Source of the DNA: JAXLWB01 sp046328715
Lineage (GTDB): Bacteria; Chloroflexota; Anaerolineae; Caldilineales; Caldilineaceae
NCBI GenBank assembly: GCA_046328715.1
Contig: JAXLWB010000023.1
Span: 62,001 to 126,000, forward strand
DNA length: 64,000 bases
Direction of reading: 5' to 3'
In this document: positions 25,724 to 34,624 of the stretch, piece by piece
Position numbering within the stretch: position 1 is the stretch's first letter
How the letters are laid out: each line of letters opens with the position of its first letter
Notes under the pieces: model-generated
The model's input: only the letters and a program-made list of their open reading frames with translations
What the model was told of the DNA's origin: nothing
The model's database searches: none
Program-made: the position numbers and the translations under genes

Positions 25724-27427
25724 ATGACCATTTTAACTGCACACAATCTTTCACAAACTTATGTAAAACACGTCATCTTCAGTCGAATTTCCGGCAAGAT
25801 CGAACATGGCGACAAGATCGGGCTGGTTGGACCAAATGGCGTCGGCAAAACCAGCCTCTTGCGCATCATGACCGGGCTTGAGCGCCCAACGGAAGGGCGA
25901 GTCAATCGTGCCAACAATCTTCGCCTGGGCTATCTTCATCAGGAAGCCGTTCAAGCCTTTGCCAATCGTGCGCACAATGTCTATGACGAAATGCGCACTG
26001 TGTTTGCTCATCTGCACAAGCTGGAAGACAAAATGGCGCAGATCGAAAAGCGCATGGCGGCTGGCGAGTTGAGCGATCCACTTTTTGCAGAGTACAGCGA
26101 ATTGCAGGCGGCCTTTGAGCGGCTGGGTGGCTACACGTATGAAACCAGTATCGAACAGACCTTGCAGGGGCTTGGCTTCGCCAGAGACGATTGGCAAATG
26201 CCGATCAACCACCTGAGTGGCGGGCAGAAGACGCGTGCATTACTGGCGCGTTTGCTACTCGAAGAACCAGAGCTGTTAATGCTCGATGAACCAACCAATC
26301 ACCTCGATGTCCAAGCGATTGAATGGCTGGAGACAACGCTGCAACGATGGCAAGGCGCATTGCTGATTGTGAGTCATGATCGCTACTTTCTGGACGCTGT
26401 AGTCAACATCATCTGGGAGATGAGCCCAACCGCAATCGAGAACTATCGGGGCAATTACAGCGTCTATGCCCGGCAACGGGTGGAACGCTGGGAGCGTCGC
26501 CAAAAGGAGTTTGACCAGGACAAAGAGCGGCTCGATAAAGAGATGGCGTTTATCCGCCAACATATCGCCGGGCGTGGTCACAATATGGCGATGGGCAAAC
26601 TACGCCGCATTAGTACCGAGTTGAATGCCGAACGAAGACGAGAAAACCCCGCACTCTCGGCGCGCAATACCTTTCGCATTGGCAAAGCGCAGAGTCTGAT
26701 CAATGAGAAACGTCGCCCCAATGAAGAGTGGCAACAGATGAACATGGCATTGGCGACTACACAAAGGAGTGGAAGTTGGGTATTGCAAACGCACGATCTG
26801 GTGGTGGGCTATGACGAGCCACTCTTTATCGCCGAGGATATCAAGTTACAACGGGGCCATTGTGCAGCGTTAATTGGCCCCAACGGCGCAGGCAAAACAA
26901 CCTTTGTGCGCACCTTGCTTGACGAGCTTGCGCCAATCAATGGCTCGATAGAGTTTGGGCACAATGTACGCGTCGGCTACTTTGCCCAGGCACACAACAC
27001 ACTCAACCCGGCACACACAGTATTACGGGCCGTCCTCAGCCAGCCGCTAGAAGCAGGACAACCTACGATGGGTGAAGCAAGTGCTCGTAACCACCTGGCG
27101 CGCTATCTCTTTCGTGCCGACGAGGTCTATAAGCAGGTGTCGGTCTTAAGCGGCGGCGAGCGGGGGCGGTTGGCGCTTGCGCTCCTGGCCTTGCAGGGAG
27201 CCAACCTCCTGCTGCTCGACGAACCGACCAATCATCTTGACCTGCCCGCACAAGAGGTGCTTCAAACGGTGCTGGAAGAATTCGACGGCACGATTCTGCT
27301 CATTTCCCATGATCGTTATCTGGTTGCCCAATTGGCGACCGAGATCTGGGATCTGCGCAACGGCTATTTGAATCTGTTTCACGGCAGCTACGAAGAGTTT
27401 ATGGCGACTTCTCGCAAGAGTAATTGA
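25724..27427 (+). CDS. ABC-F family ATPase
   Basis: A 567-residue soluble protein with two ABC ATPase domains and no membrane segments. Domain 1: Walker A GPNGVGKTS, signature LSGGQKTRA, Walker B LLMLDEPTNHLD. Domain 2: GPNGAGKTT, LSGGERGRL, LLLLDEPTNHLD. The charged linker between them (about 235-330, rich in R/K/E) is the P-site tRNA interaction region of ABC-F translation factors. Members either tune translation or protect ribosomes from antibiotics. The setting among modifying enzymes favours protection, but sequence alone does not decide. Confidence 0.92.
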   Translation: MTILTAHNLSQTYVKHVIFSRISGKIEHGDKIGLVGPNGVGKTSLLRIMTGLERPTEGRVNRANNLRLGYLHQEAVQAFANRAHNVYDEMRTVFAHLHKLEDKMAQIEKRMAAGELSDPLFAEYSELQAAFERLGGYTYETSIEQTLQGLGFARDDWQMPINHLSGGQKTRALLARLLLEEPELLMLDEPTNHLDVQAIEWLETTLQRWQGALLIVSHDRYFLDAVVNIIWEMSPTAIENYRGNYSVYARQRVERWERRQKEFDQDKERLDKEMAFIRQHIAGRGHNMAMGKLRRISTELNAERRRENPALSARNTFRIGKAQSLINEKRRPNEEWQQMNMALATTQRSGSWVLQTHDLVVGYDEPLFIAEDIKLQRGHCAALIGPNGAGKTTFVRTLLDELAPINGSIEFGHNVRVGYFAQAHNTLNPAHTVLRAVLSQPLEAGQPTMGEASARNHLARYLFRADEVYKQVSVLSGGERGRLALALLALQGANLLLLDEPTNHLDLPAQEVLQTVLEEFDGTILLISHDRYLVAQLATEIWDLRNGYLNLFHGSYEEFMATSRKSN

Positions 27428-27788
27428 ATCTGGGTTGTACATCGGCGTAACCGGAGCAATCCTTCAAAGTGAGATATATCTAGTGCATGATTAACGGAGT
27501 AACTTTGCAATCTTCCAGGAAGGCTCGAGCAAAAGACCGGCTTATGCGCAGTCCCTTCCCGGAAGAAGATTGACCCACTACTTTGTTAAAGCTGCAACTA
27601 CTACGTAAACAAAGTTCTTTGGTATGCATCGTAGGGGCATCCGCTTGCCGGTGCCCTGGGCGACCGCAAGGGTACGCCCCTACCAAACATAGAAAACTTA
27701 ATTTTCACTGTATTTACCGCGATAGGGAAACTTCAAAGCAGCCAACGCTACTTCCTTGATGGTGAATAAAGCCCATCGGTGCAAACTC
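27428..27788. other. intergenic region with a GTAGGGGC palindrome
   Basis: 361 nt without a credible gene. It contains GGAAG/CTTCC short stems around 27515-27570 and the palindrome listed next. Nothing else recognised. Confidence 0.5.
27631..27683. repeat. GTAGGGGC palindromic repeat
   Basis: GTAGGGGC (27631-27638) pairs with GCCCCTAC (27676-27683), with CTTGC/GCAAG inside. The layout is that of a dispersed REP-like intergenic element. Confidence 0.6.
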
Positions 27789-28400
27789 ATGAGAAATCTT
27801 GAAACAAAACGATTGTTGATCCGTCCGTTTGTCATGGCTGATCTCGCAGCCATCCATCAATTGCTAGATCATGACCTTCTTTGGTCTGGACCAGGCATTT
27901 CATTAGAGCAGCGCAGCGAACGCTTGCAGCGCGAAATCAGCCTGGCGCAATGGGCAGACACCGGCAACCTATTCGGCTATCGCGCTGTGGTGCTGAATGC
28001 AACCCAGACCCTTATTGGCATCTGTGGCTTTTTACCAACAGTGCGTTCGCCCGAAGAACAAAAGCTATTTTGGCCACTGCTATTTGCCCAAACTGGCGAG
28101 GCAGCCAAGCAACATGCAACCTGCGAACTAGAGATTGGCTATGCCCTTGCCAGTCAACAGCAACGACAAGGCTACGCAACCGAAGCCGTCCGATCCCTGT
28201 TTGATTATGCTTTTGGCGAGCTGAAAATCGATCGGATATTTGCCTCGACCAATCGCAAAAATGCGGGTTCGATTGCCTTGATGAAACGTGTGGGGATGCG
28301 CGTTGCCAGCAATCCTGAACACCTAGACGAAGATTGGCCAGATGCACCCGGCGTAATGGGCGTCATCGAAAATTACCTGACTAAACTGCGGTTGCAATGA
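27789..28400 (+). CDS. RimJ/RimL-like GNAT acetyltransferase
   Basis: A protein of 203 residues of the RimJ/RimL subgroup: NLETKRLLIRPFVMADL at the start, LEIGYALASQQQRQGYATEAVRSLFDYAF as acetyl-CoA helix, and ASTNRKNAGSIALMKRVGMRV. Such enzymes acetylate protein N-termini or small amines. The start at 27789 is set by family alignment; no Shine-Dalgarno is visible, and the frame is open upstream to 27756. It is followed by a hairpin and a methyltransferase gene, repeating the GNAT-methyltransferase pairing of the island. Confidence 0.85.
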   Translation: MRNLETKRLLIRPFVMADLAAIHQLLDHDLLWSGPGISLEQRSERLQREISLAQWADTGNLFGYRAVVLNATQTLIGICGFLPTVRSPEEQKLFWPLLFAQTGEAAKQHATCELEIGYALASQQQRQGYATEAVRSLFDYAFGELKIDRIFASTNRKNAGSIALMKRVGMRVASNPEHLDEDWPDAPGVMGVIENYLTKLRLQ

Positions 28401-28450
28401 AAAGCGGAATTTTCCAAGCTAATTTCGAGAAGTAAAACTCCGCTTTTCAT
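28397..28450 (+). repeat. ATGAAAAGCGGA inverted repeat
   Basis: A perfect 12-bp inverted repeat (28397-28408 with 28439-28450) starting at the stop codon of the acetyltransferase. It could act as a 3'-end hairpin; there is no T-tract. Confidence 0.55.
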
Positions 28451-28511
28451 TCAGAGCAGAGTAGAGGCGATTTGACAAGGATTCGATGCCAGAAGCAACA
28501 AAAGGATAACG

Positions 28512-29261
28512 ATGATAGACCACGACAATCTTGAAAATTACCTTGATCCCGTTCTAGAAGATGTGGAAAGCACGCCCTTTAGAGCCGCAGACTCATGGTT
28601 GCTAACCATGGCACAGGCAGCCAAAGGAGCGATACTCGAACTAGGTTCAGGCACAGGGCGCTTAACGATTCCACTGGCACAACAAGGCATCGACATCACC
28701 GGTCTAGAAGTGGTGCCGCAAATGCTGAATCATGCCCGCGCCAAAGCTGGCACCTTGCCGATTCGCTGGGTGCAGGCAGACGTACGCAACTTTCATCTGG
28801 ACAGAAGCTATCCGTTGATTTTTACCTGTGGTGGAGTCATCTCACATCTGCTCTTGCGCTCCGATCAGGAGTTGATGCTTCGCAATGTAAGAAAACATTT
28901 GGCAGCAGGGGGTCATTTTGTGCTTGATTCCGGACCTGTCCGCTCCGAAATGCCAGTTGATACGACAGAAGAGACGTGGTATTCCTATATCGATCCACAA
29001 GGCAGGCAGGTTTCTGTGATTGGCAGCGATCGTTTTGACCCTCAGAATCAAATCTGGCATCAGACTTTCTTTCGTCGCTGGCAGACTGACGACGGGTTCA
29101 CACAATCGGCCCCGGTACGGCTGGCGCTGCATTATTGGCACCCAGGAGAAGTAGAAGCCTTACTGACGAAGAACGGCTTTCAGGTTGTCACTCGCTACCA
29201 AGACTGGACTAGCACGTTGACACAGGAGGAAGAGGCAGACAGCATATTCGTCTGTAGATAA
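28512..29261 (+). CDS. class I SAM-dependent methyltransferase
   Basis: A 249-residue methyltransferase. Motif I is AILELGSGTGRLTIPLA, motif II region DITGLEVVPQMLNHARAKAG, and VQADVRNFHLDRSYPLI precedes the catalytic-site strand; the C-terminal part (HYWHPGEVEALLTKNGFQVVTRYQDW) is the usual lid. It is the intact relative of the decayed gene at 22597 and of 47095, with almost the same motif wording. It lies between two GNAT genes, 6 nt before the next. Substrate unknown. Confidence 0.9.
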   Translation: MIDHDNLENYLDPVLEDVESTPFRAADSWLLTMAQAAKGAILELGSGTGRLTIPLAQQGIDITGLEVVPQMLNHARAKAGTLPIRWVQADVRNFHLDRSYPLIFTCGGVISHLLLRSDQELMLRNVRKHLAAGGHFVLDSGPVRSEMPVDTTEETWYSYIDPQGRQVSVIGSDRFDPQNQIWHQTFFRRWQTDDGFTQSAPVRLALHYWHPGEVEALLTKNGFQVVTRYQDWTSTLTQEEEADSIFVCR

Positions 29262-29267
29262 CTTTAT

Positions 29268-30140
29268 ATGGAAACAAGCGACGCAGTCCGCAAAAATTTC
29301 GAAGAGAAAGCCTCTTATCTCGCCAGGTTGATGCCAGGGATGAGCGTGATCGAGCAGGAGAGCTTTTTACTGGTTGATTCAGGTGTGGCGAGTGACACCT
29401 TTAATGTGCTTGTAGCGCGTACGCTGTCCGATCCTGCGCCATTGATCAGGAACGGCGTTGACTACTTCTTGCAGAAACGGTTGCCGATGGCGCTCTGGTA
29501 TTGGGAAGATACAATTGACGCTGCCGATCTACGTACGCTACTCGACTATGGCTTGACCACGAATGAAATCGATGTGGCGATGGTTGCCGATCTGGAGGAA
29601 GCCAACTTGCAAGTTACGTTACCAACCGAGCTGACCATTAAATTGGTCGAGAATCCCGAAGAATTGCAGGAGTTTGCGAACGTGCTGGTCCGGCTCTTTG
29701 GCAATTCCGCAGAAGCACAAGGCGTAGCGGCTTATTTTCAACAGTTGCGCCACTTTGCCGCTGAGCAGTTTCCTGACATGCGTTATTACATCGGCCTCTA
29801 TCAAAACCAGGTAGTAGCGACGGGTACGCTGTTTGTCGGCAGCGAGACCATCGGTATCTACGACATCGTCACCGACGAGAGATTTCGGCGCAAAGGGATT
29901 GGCAGCGCCATGTTTGCTCATCTGTTGAACGAGGCGGGCCGTTGGGGTCGGCGCTACGCTGTCCTACAAGCATCGTCGGATGGAATTGGGATCTATGCTC
30001 GTGCTGGGTTTCGAGCAGCAGGCAATGTGCATGTATTTGAAAACCGGAGCGCTGGGTGCGAAAACGATGGCGCTCAATGCCGACCTCGGCTTGATCGAGA
30101 CGCCGACGCAGCTTTTCGACAATGGGCAGCTATTGCATAG
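29268..30140 (+). CDS. GNAT family N-acetyltransferase
   Basis: 290 residues; the GNAT domain occupies about 125-265: ELTIKLVENPEELQEFANVL, then IVTDERFRRKGIGSAMFAHLLNEAG and VLQASSDGIGIYARAGF. The N-terminal part (1-120) is helical and acidic. The last 25 or so residues (after FENR) are rich in R, D, A and C, unlike a domain end. Over the same bases the next frame reads KTMALNADLGLIETPTQLF up to a stop at 30158, which looks more protein-like, so a late frameshift is possible. The gene starts 6 nt after the methyltransferase stop. Confidence 0.82.
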   Translation: METSDAVRKNFEEKASYLARLMPGMSVIEQESFLLVDSGVASDTFNVLVARTLSDPAPLIRNGVDYFLQKRLPMALWYWEDTIDAADLRTLLDYGLTTNEIDVAMVADLEEANLQVTLPTELTIKLVENPEELQEFANVLVRLFGNSAEAQGVAAYFQQLRHFAAEQFPDMRYYIGLYQNQVVATGTLFVGSETIGIYDIVTDERFRRKGIGSAMFAHLLNEAGRWGRRYAVLQASSDGIGIYARAGFRAAGNVHVFENRSAGCENDGAQCRPRLDRDADAAFRQWAAIA

Positions 30141-30202
30141 CAATGGAGGAAGCAAATAGAAGGCATTATGGGATGCCAGACGTGTAGTGAAGGGCGAGCC
30201 AA

Positions 30203-30775
30203 ATGATCACTAACTATGCAGAAACGAACCATCACTGGCAAAGCTGGCAACAGGAGTATCGCTATGGCGTACTGCTACTCTTTCCAGCAGAGCCGCTCCG
30301 TTCACAGGTGAATCAGTTGCGCAATCACCATGACCCGGTCAGCCAAGCCACGTGCGACGCCCATATTAGTTTGACGGTTCCACTACCAGGACCGATCAGC
30401 ACGATGCAATGGCAAGAACTGATCACTATTGCGGCTGCGATTCCGGCAATTCCGATCCGCTATGGCCCGCTGATGAACTATTTACCCCATCCAGGGGTTT
30501 GCATCGCGATCGAGCCGCAGCAGGAGTTGGATCAGTTGCGCATGGCGCTGGAGAGCGCCTCAGTCTTTGCTAGTGCCGTGGAGCGGCGTTATCCCTTCTC
30601 GGCGCACATGACGATTGCCGAGTTTATCTCGGTGGAGCAGACAGAGGAGTTCATGGTTGAGTTGGAGAGTTTGGCACCGCAAGGCATGTTCACCTGTGAC
30701 AGCGTTGCCTATGCGGTGCCGGACGAGCATTTCCATTTTACCGAGCGTGGACAACTGAGGCTCAGTGGCGTGTGA
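30203..30775 (+). CDS. 2H phosphoesterase, 2'-5' RNA ligase-like
   Basis: A 190-residue protein of the 2H phosphoesterase superfamily. The two signature motifs are present in the right order and spacing: HISLT at about residue 54 and HMTIA at about residue 137, which form the paired histidine active site. Family members open cyclic nucleotide phosphates or act on RNA 2',3'-ends. GAGCCAA precedes the ATG. It is convergent with the sigma factor gene at 30780, with only 4 nt between the two stops. Confidence 0.82.
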   Translation: MITNYAETNHHWQSWQQEYRYGVLLLFPAEPLRSQVNQLRNHHDPVSQATCDAHISLTVPLPGPISTMQWQELITIAAAIPAIPIRYGPLMNYLPHPGVCIAIEPQQELDQLRMALESASVFASAVERRYPFSAHMTIAEFISVEQTEEFMVELESLAPQGMFTCDSVAYAVPDEHFHFTERGQLRLSGV

Positions 30776-30779
30776 TTCT

Positions 30780-31928
30780 CTAATCCAACAGGCGGACTCG
30801 AATATCACGGAAGAGCGTCTTCGACTCCCAGACATTCAGCCCAACCTGACCGTGCAACAAGGCACTGTCTGTGACCTGATTGACCAGTGCGCCATCCACA
30901 TAGATGGTAAGCGAATGATCACGAGCGGCGATCATCAGAGCGTACTCACGTTGATGCGACAAGGGGTAGTTGACCACACTCAAACGGACAAAGTGATGGT
31001 TGCCTTGGGCATCAAAGGTCACTCGGTTTACAGCGATAGCTTGCCAGCCCATGAGCAGATCGCAAACGTAAAAGCCTTGCTCGGAAACCCGGAAGAAGAG
31101 CTGAGCGTTACCACCAGCCAGTGGTGTCACAAGCAGGGAAAGTTCAACATTTTGCCATTGGAGTTCGCCATAAAGCAGTGAGGTGCCGCCTTGCCATAGT
31201 TCGCCACTCACGCCATCTTTGCCGACGGTTTGCCAATGATCAGGAGTCGTGTTTGCGGGAATCGGCTCTTTTCCCACAAACCAACCCTTAAAATCAGCCT
31301 GAAAAATAGTCTGCCACTCGATTTTGCCCTTCATCCCGGAGATCGTCTGGCGAAAGTCGGCGGGGGTATGTTCTGGGCGTAAAAGCTGTTGTGTTGACAT
31401 AAAATTTAGTTCCTTTCGTAACCTTTGACGAGCATGATGCAGACGACTCTTAATCGTACCCTGCGGCACATCCAAGAGCAGGGCCAACTGAGCAAGCGGA
31501 ACTTCGCCGAAATAGTGCAGGTTGATGACGATTTTGTCTTTATCGGAGAGCAGCGTCATTGCCAGCGGAAGGAGCCCCAAAGCAGGCTCATCCACTGGCG
31601 ACTCGTCTGAGCCCGATTGCTGTAGCACCGTTTCGAACGTTTCCAGACTATTTGGCAGGGACGCCCGCTGTTGTCGCTTGCGCAGCGCAACATTAGCGAC
31701 GATGCGATAGAACCAGGTGCCAAAGGTTGCCACTTCACGCAACGTGTGTAACTTGCGCAAAGTCAGAATCCAGGCATCCTGTACTGCATCTTCCGCATCC
31801 AACGGATTGCCTAAGATGGTCTGTGCCACCCGCTGAGCCGGTGTCTGATAGCGTTCCGCCAGCAGTGCGATTGCTTGCATGTCGCTATGTTGTGCTCTTT
31901 GAACGATGATTAGTAGTTCGTCGGACAT
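30780..31928 (-). CDS. ECF sigma factor fused to a LamG/DUF1080-like domain
   Basis: A protein of about 382 residues. Residues 1-175 are an extracytoplasmic-function sigma factor: region 2 with DAEDAVQDAWILTLRKL and FGTWFYRIVANVALRKR, region 4 with PLAQLALLLDVPQGTIKSRLHHARQRLRKE. From about 178 a concanavalin-like jelly-roll domain follows (FKGWFVGKEP, SLLYGELQWQNVELSLLV, LTIYVDGALV, HGQVGLNVWESKTLFRDIRV), the fold of LamG and DUF1080 sugar hydrolase domains. No membrane segment lies between. An internal ATG at 31400 with AAAGGA upstream could also give the domain separately. Start at 31928, MSDELL. Confidence 0.85.
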   Translation of the reverse strand: MSDELLIIVQRAQHSDMQAIALLAERYQTPAQRVAQTILGNPLDAEDAVQDAWILTLRKLHTLREVATFGTWFYRIVANVALRKRQQRASLPNSLETFETVLQQSGSDESPVDEPALGLLPLAMTLLSDKDKIVINLHYFGEVPLAQLALLLDVPQGTIKSRLHHARQRLRKELNFMSTQQLLRPEHTPADFRQTISGMKGKIEWQTIFQADFKGWFVGKEPIPANTTPDHWQTVGKDGVSGELWQGGTSLLYGELQWQNVELSLLVTPLAGGNAQLFFRVSEQGFYVCDLLMGWQAIAVNRVTFDAQGNHHFVRLSVVNYPLSHQREYALMIAARDHSLTIYVDGALVNQVTDSALLHGQVGLNVWESKTLFRDIRVRLLD

Positions 31929-32024
31929 AAAAATACTTTCTTTCGATGGTGAATGCATTCACTATAACAGATACAGGTGCGTGCAAAAGGTTCGATGGCA
32001 AATAAAAATTCTTGTGGAGCAACC

Positions 32025-33578
32025 ATGATCTCAGGCTATCCCTTCAATCCATATGACTGGACCACCCTATCGCCCTTGTTCCAAGCACTGCTCGAAGCGC
32101 CGATTGCGGACGACGGCTTTATGGGTTGGCTGGAAGCCTGGAACCAACTCGACATCGCCGTCTGGGATGCCTATACCCAGTTGAAACGCCCTGCCTACTA
32201 CGATACAAGCGACCAAGCTGCCGATCAGGCCTATCGTACGTACGTCCAGCATCTTCAGTCAACCTATGTCGGTCTGACCGATGCGCTGATTGGACGCGCC
32301 TTGTCGGTGCAACCAGAGCCACCGGGTGAGGAGTACAAGCAACTTTGGCTGCGTTGGCACAATCAGCGTGAGCTCTTTCATCCCGCCAATCTGCCGATCC
32401 TGGCTGAGATCAGTCCACTGGACAGCCGTTACCGGGAGATCATGAATCAATGTGATGCGAACGATCCAGCAAACTATTGGCTAGCGCAGCGAGAAAAGAT
32501 CAATGCTCTGATGGTACGCCTGTTGCACTTGCGCCGGAAGTTGGCGGAGAACAGTGGCTTGCCCAATTTCCTCCACTACCGCTGGCGCGAGATGAATCGG
32601 CTAGGCTACTCGATCGCTGAGTGTCAGGATTTCCATCGTGCGGTGGAGCAGTGGGTCGTTCCGATCGTTGCAAAATTCCGTGCGGAAGATACTTCCGATC
32701 ATCCCAGCCCCGAGATCGAGGATCTCGACCTGCTGGTCAACGGCAGTGAACGCTGTTTGCAGCAGATTGACCCACAGTTTGGCAAGGTTTTCCGTGCCAT
32801 GCGGGCGGCTGGCCATCTTGATCTAGGTAGCCGCCCCAATAAGGCGAATGCGGTGGAGGAGTGGTTCTTTCCCCATGCTGGCTTGCCCCATTTACAGATT
32901 GTGACCTTTAACGCGGGTAGCGTTTTCCACGAAAGCGGCCACGGCATGCATGACTATCTTTCGTTCCAAACCCACAGCTCGATCTGGAATCTCAACGGGC
33001 CTGAGGAATTTCAGGAGTTTGCGGCGACGAGTATGGACCTGCTGGCCTGGCCCTATTATCGGCAAGCACAAGGCGGTCCTTACACGGATGAGCAGAGTAT
33101 CGCTGCGCGGAAGCATGTGTTGCACTATTACCTGTCAGCCCTGACCGACTGTACGATGCAGGATGCGTTTGAACATTGGCTCTATGGCGAAGCGCCCACC
33201 GACGTCACACCCGCCGATCTCGACGCCAAGTGGATCGAATTCAGACAACGCTTCACGCCGTGGAAGAATTGCGAGCCAACCGCTGCCGAAGCACAGACAG
33301 GCTGGCAACGCTGGAACTGGAGCCTCTTTCGGATGCCGCTATACCTGATCAGCTACCCGATGGCGGTGGTGGGAGCGTGTCAGTTTACAAAACGGTTAGA
33401 AAAGGAGCGAGCAAAGGCCATTTACGACTACAAAGCGGCCTTGATGCTTGGAAATACTCGTTCCTTGCCCGAATTGTTTGCCGCAGTTGGCGTCATCTTT
33501 CCTTTTAGCCAACAGACAGTCGAAGATGCCGTGCAATTCATCATCAAGGAATTTAGTCAACAGAACAACGAAGTATGA
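32025..33578 (+). CDS. M3 family metallopeptidase (oligoendopeptidase F-like)
   Basis: A protein of 517 residues of the thimet/oligoendopeptidase (M3) family. The zinc motif is VFHESGHGMHDYLS (HExxH) followed by the downstream Glu in GPEEFQEFAATSMDLLAWPYY, and the C-terminal substrate-side loop reads FRMPLYLISYPMAVVGACQ, with the paired aromatic residues that bind peptide. It is cytosolic, with no signal peptide, and probably degrades short peptides. The ATG at 32025 is chosen for GGAG 5 nt upstream; an earlier ATG at 31995 lacks one. It is divergent from the sigma-LamG gene. Confidence 0.88.
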   Translation: MISGYPFNPYDWTTLSPLFQALLEAPIADDGFMGWLEAWNQLDIAVWDAYTQLKRPAYYDTSDQAADQAYRTYVQHLQSTYVGLTDALIGRALSVQPEPPGEEYKQLWLRWHNQRELFHPANLPILAEISPLDSRYREIMNQCDANDPANYWLAQREKINALMVRLLHLRRKLAENSGLPNFLHYRWREMNRLGYSIAECQDFHRAVEQWVVPIVAKFRAEDTSDHPSPEIEDLDLLVNGSERCLQQIDPQFGKVFRAMRAAGHLDLGSRPNKANAVEEWFFPHAGLPHLQIVTFNAGSVFHESGHGMHDYLSFQTHSSIWNLNGPEEFQEFAATSMDLLAWPYYRQAQGGPYTDEQSIAARKHVLHYYLSALTDCTMQDAFEHWLYGEAPTDVTPADLDAKWIEFRQRFTPWKNCEPTAAEAQTGWQRWNWSLFRMPLYLISYPMAVVGACQFTKRLEKERAKAIYDYKAALMLGNTRSLPELFAAVGVIFPFSQQTVEDAVQFIIKEFSQQNNEV

Positions 33579-33644
33579 AGCAAATAAATGGTTTACGGAG
33601 CACATTTCGTTCGTTTATTCATTCTTCGTTCGGCTGGGAGAACT

Positions 33645-34526
33645 ATGAACCATCAAGATGCACTTACGACAGAAATTGTTGAAGAGCTTGCTAGAGGTCT
33701 CTGGCCTGAAAGTGGCCCGTTGCACCTGAAGCGTCTTCACAGCGAGAACAATCAAGTCTACCGAGTTGAAGGTAGAGATCTGGATGTCGTTCTGAAAATT
33801 CAAGGCAAGGGTGAAACACGAGCAGGGGCGATAAAGCGAGAGATAGAGACAATCGAGTCACTGCGCGGCATTGCCAAAGTTCCTACTATCCTCATGCATG
33901 GGGAAAATCCTCGGCCTTACCTGGTCCTGCCCTTTTACCGTAGTGAGTCAACCGATCAGGCACTGCTGGATCGCGCCATTGCAGACCATGTCATCATTCT
34001 TGCCAACAGAAAAGCCGTACCTTTGGATCTTGTCGCTGAGAAAAAAGAAATCGAAAGTCAGCGAATCTATGGTGTTCTGGACAGGGCTGCTGCCGATGTA
34101 AGATTCGCAAATTGGCGACCTTTGATTGAAGGCCTAAAAGATGGTGTATCCGAGCTAGTCGATAAAGATCATATGATTTATGGTCAACCCCAGCCTGGCG
34201 AGATCATCATAACCAATGGAGATTATGTGGTTGTTGATTGGTCAGAGGGTGTGGCACCTTGCTTTGCGGGCTACCAGATCGCTTTCCTGACTTACTTTAC
34301 TGCCATCGAAGACTACAAAGCTGCTACGCAGCGCATTGCTTTCTTCCAAGATGCACTGTCCGAAAGCATTCCAATTGACATGACGATGGTCTTCCACCAC
34401 TGGCGTATACTCTGTATCCATATCGGGATGTGGTTGGCAGATCAAAGACAGAGTATTGAGCCGGTGATTGAGTACATGGAGTGCTTTGAATACTTAACCA
34501 AAGCAGCTTCCTCATCTCAATATTGA
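33645..34526 (+). CDS. APH-fold protein with altered catalytic loop (likely pseudokinase)
   Basis: A 293-residue protein of the aminoglycoside phosphotransferase fold. The N-lobe is conserved (NQVYRVEGRDLDVVLKI with the ATP Lys), and the metal strand is present (YVVVDWSEG). The catalytic loop, normally H-G-D-x-H-x-x-N, reads YGQPQPGEI, so the catalytic Asp is Gln and the Mg-binding Asn is Glu. Without them phosphotransfer is unlikely; a binding or regulatory role is more plausible. GGGAG precedes the ATG at 33645. The next gene is an intact kinase of the same fold, 98 nt downstream. Confidence 0.75.
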   Translation: MNHQDALTTEIVEELARGLWPESGPLHLKRLHSENNQVYRVEGRDLDVVLKIQGKGETRAGAIKREIETIESLRGIAKVPTILMHGENPRPYLVLPFYRSESTDQALLDRAIADHVIILANRKAVPLDLVAEKKEIESQRIYGVLDRAAADVRFANWRPLIEGLKDGVSELVDKDHMIYGQPQPGEIIITNGDYVVVDWSEGVAPCFAGYQIAFLTYFTAIEDYKAATQRIAFFQDALSESIPIDMTMVFHHWRILCIHIGMWLADQRQSIEPVIEYMECFEYLTKAASSSQY

Positions 34527-34624
34527 ATCGTTATCAAAGCATATTGCTCGCAATTCCCCCGCCGCTTCTTACTGTGTTGTACTTAACCGAAATATTTCCT
34601 GATCCAAGCGGGAGACCTGTACCT

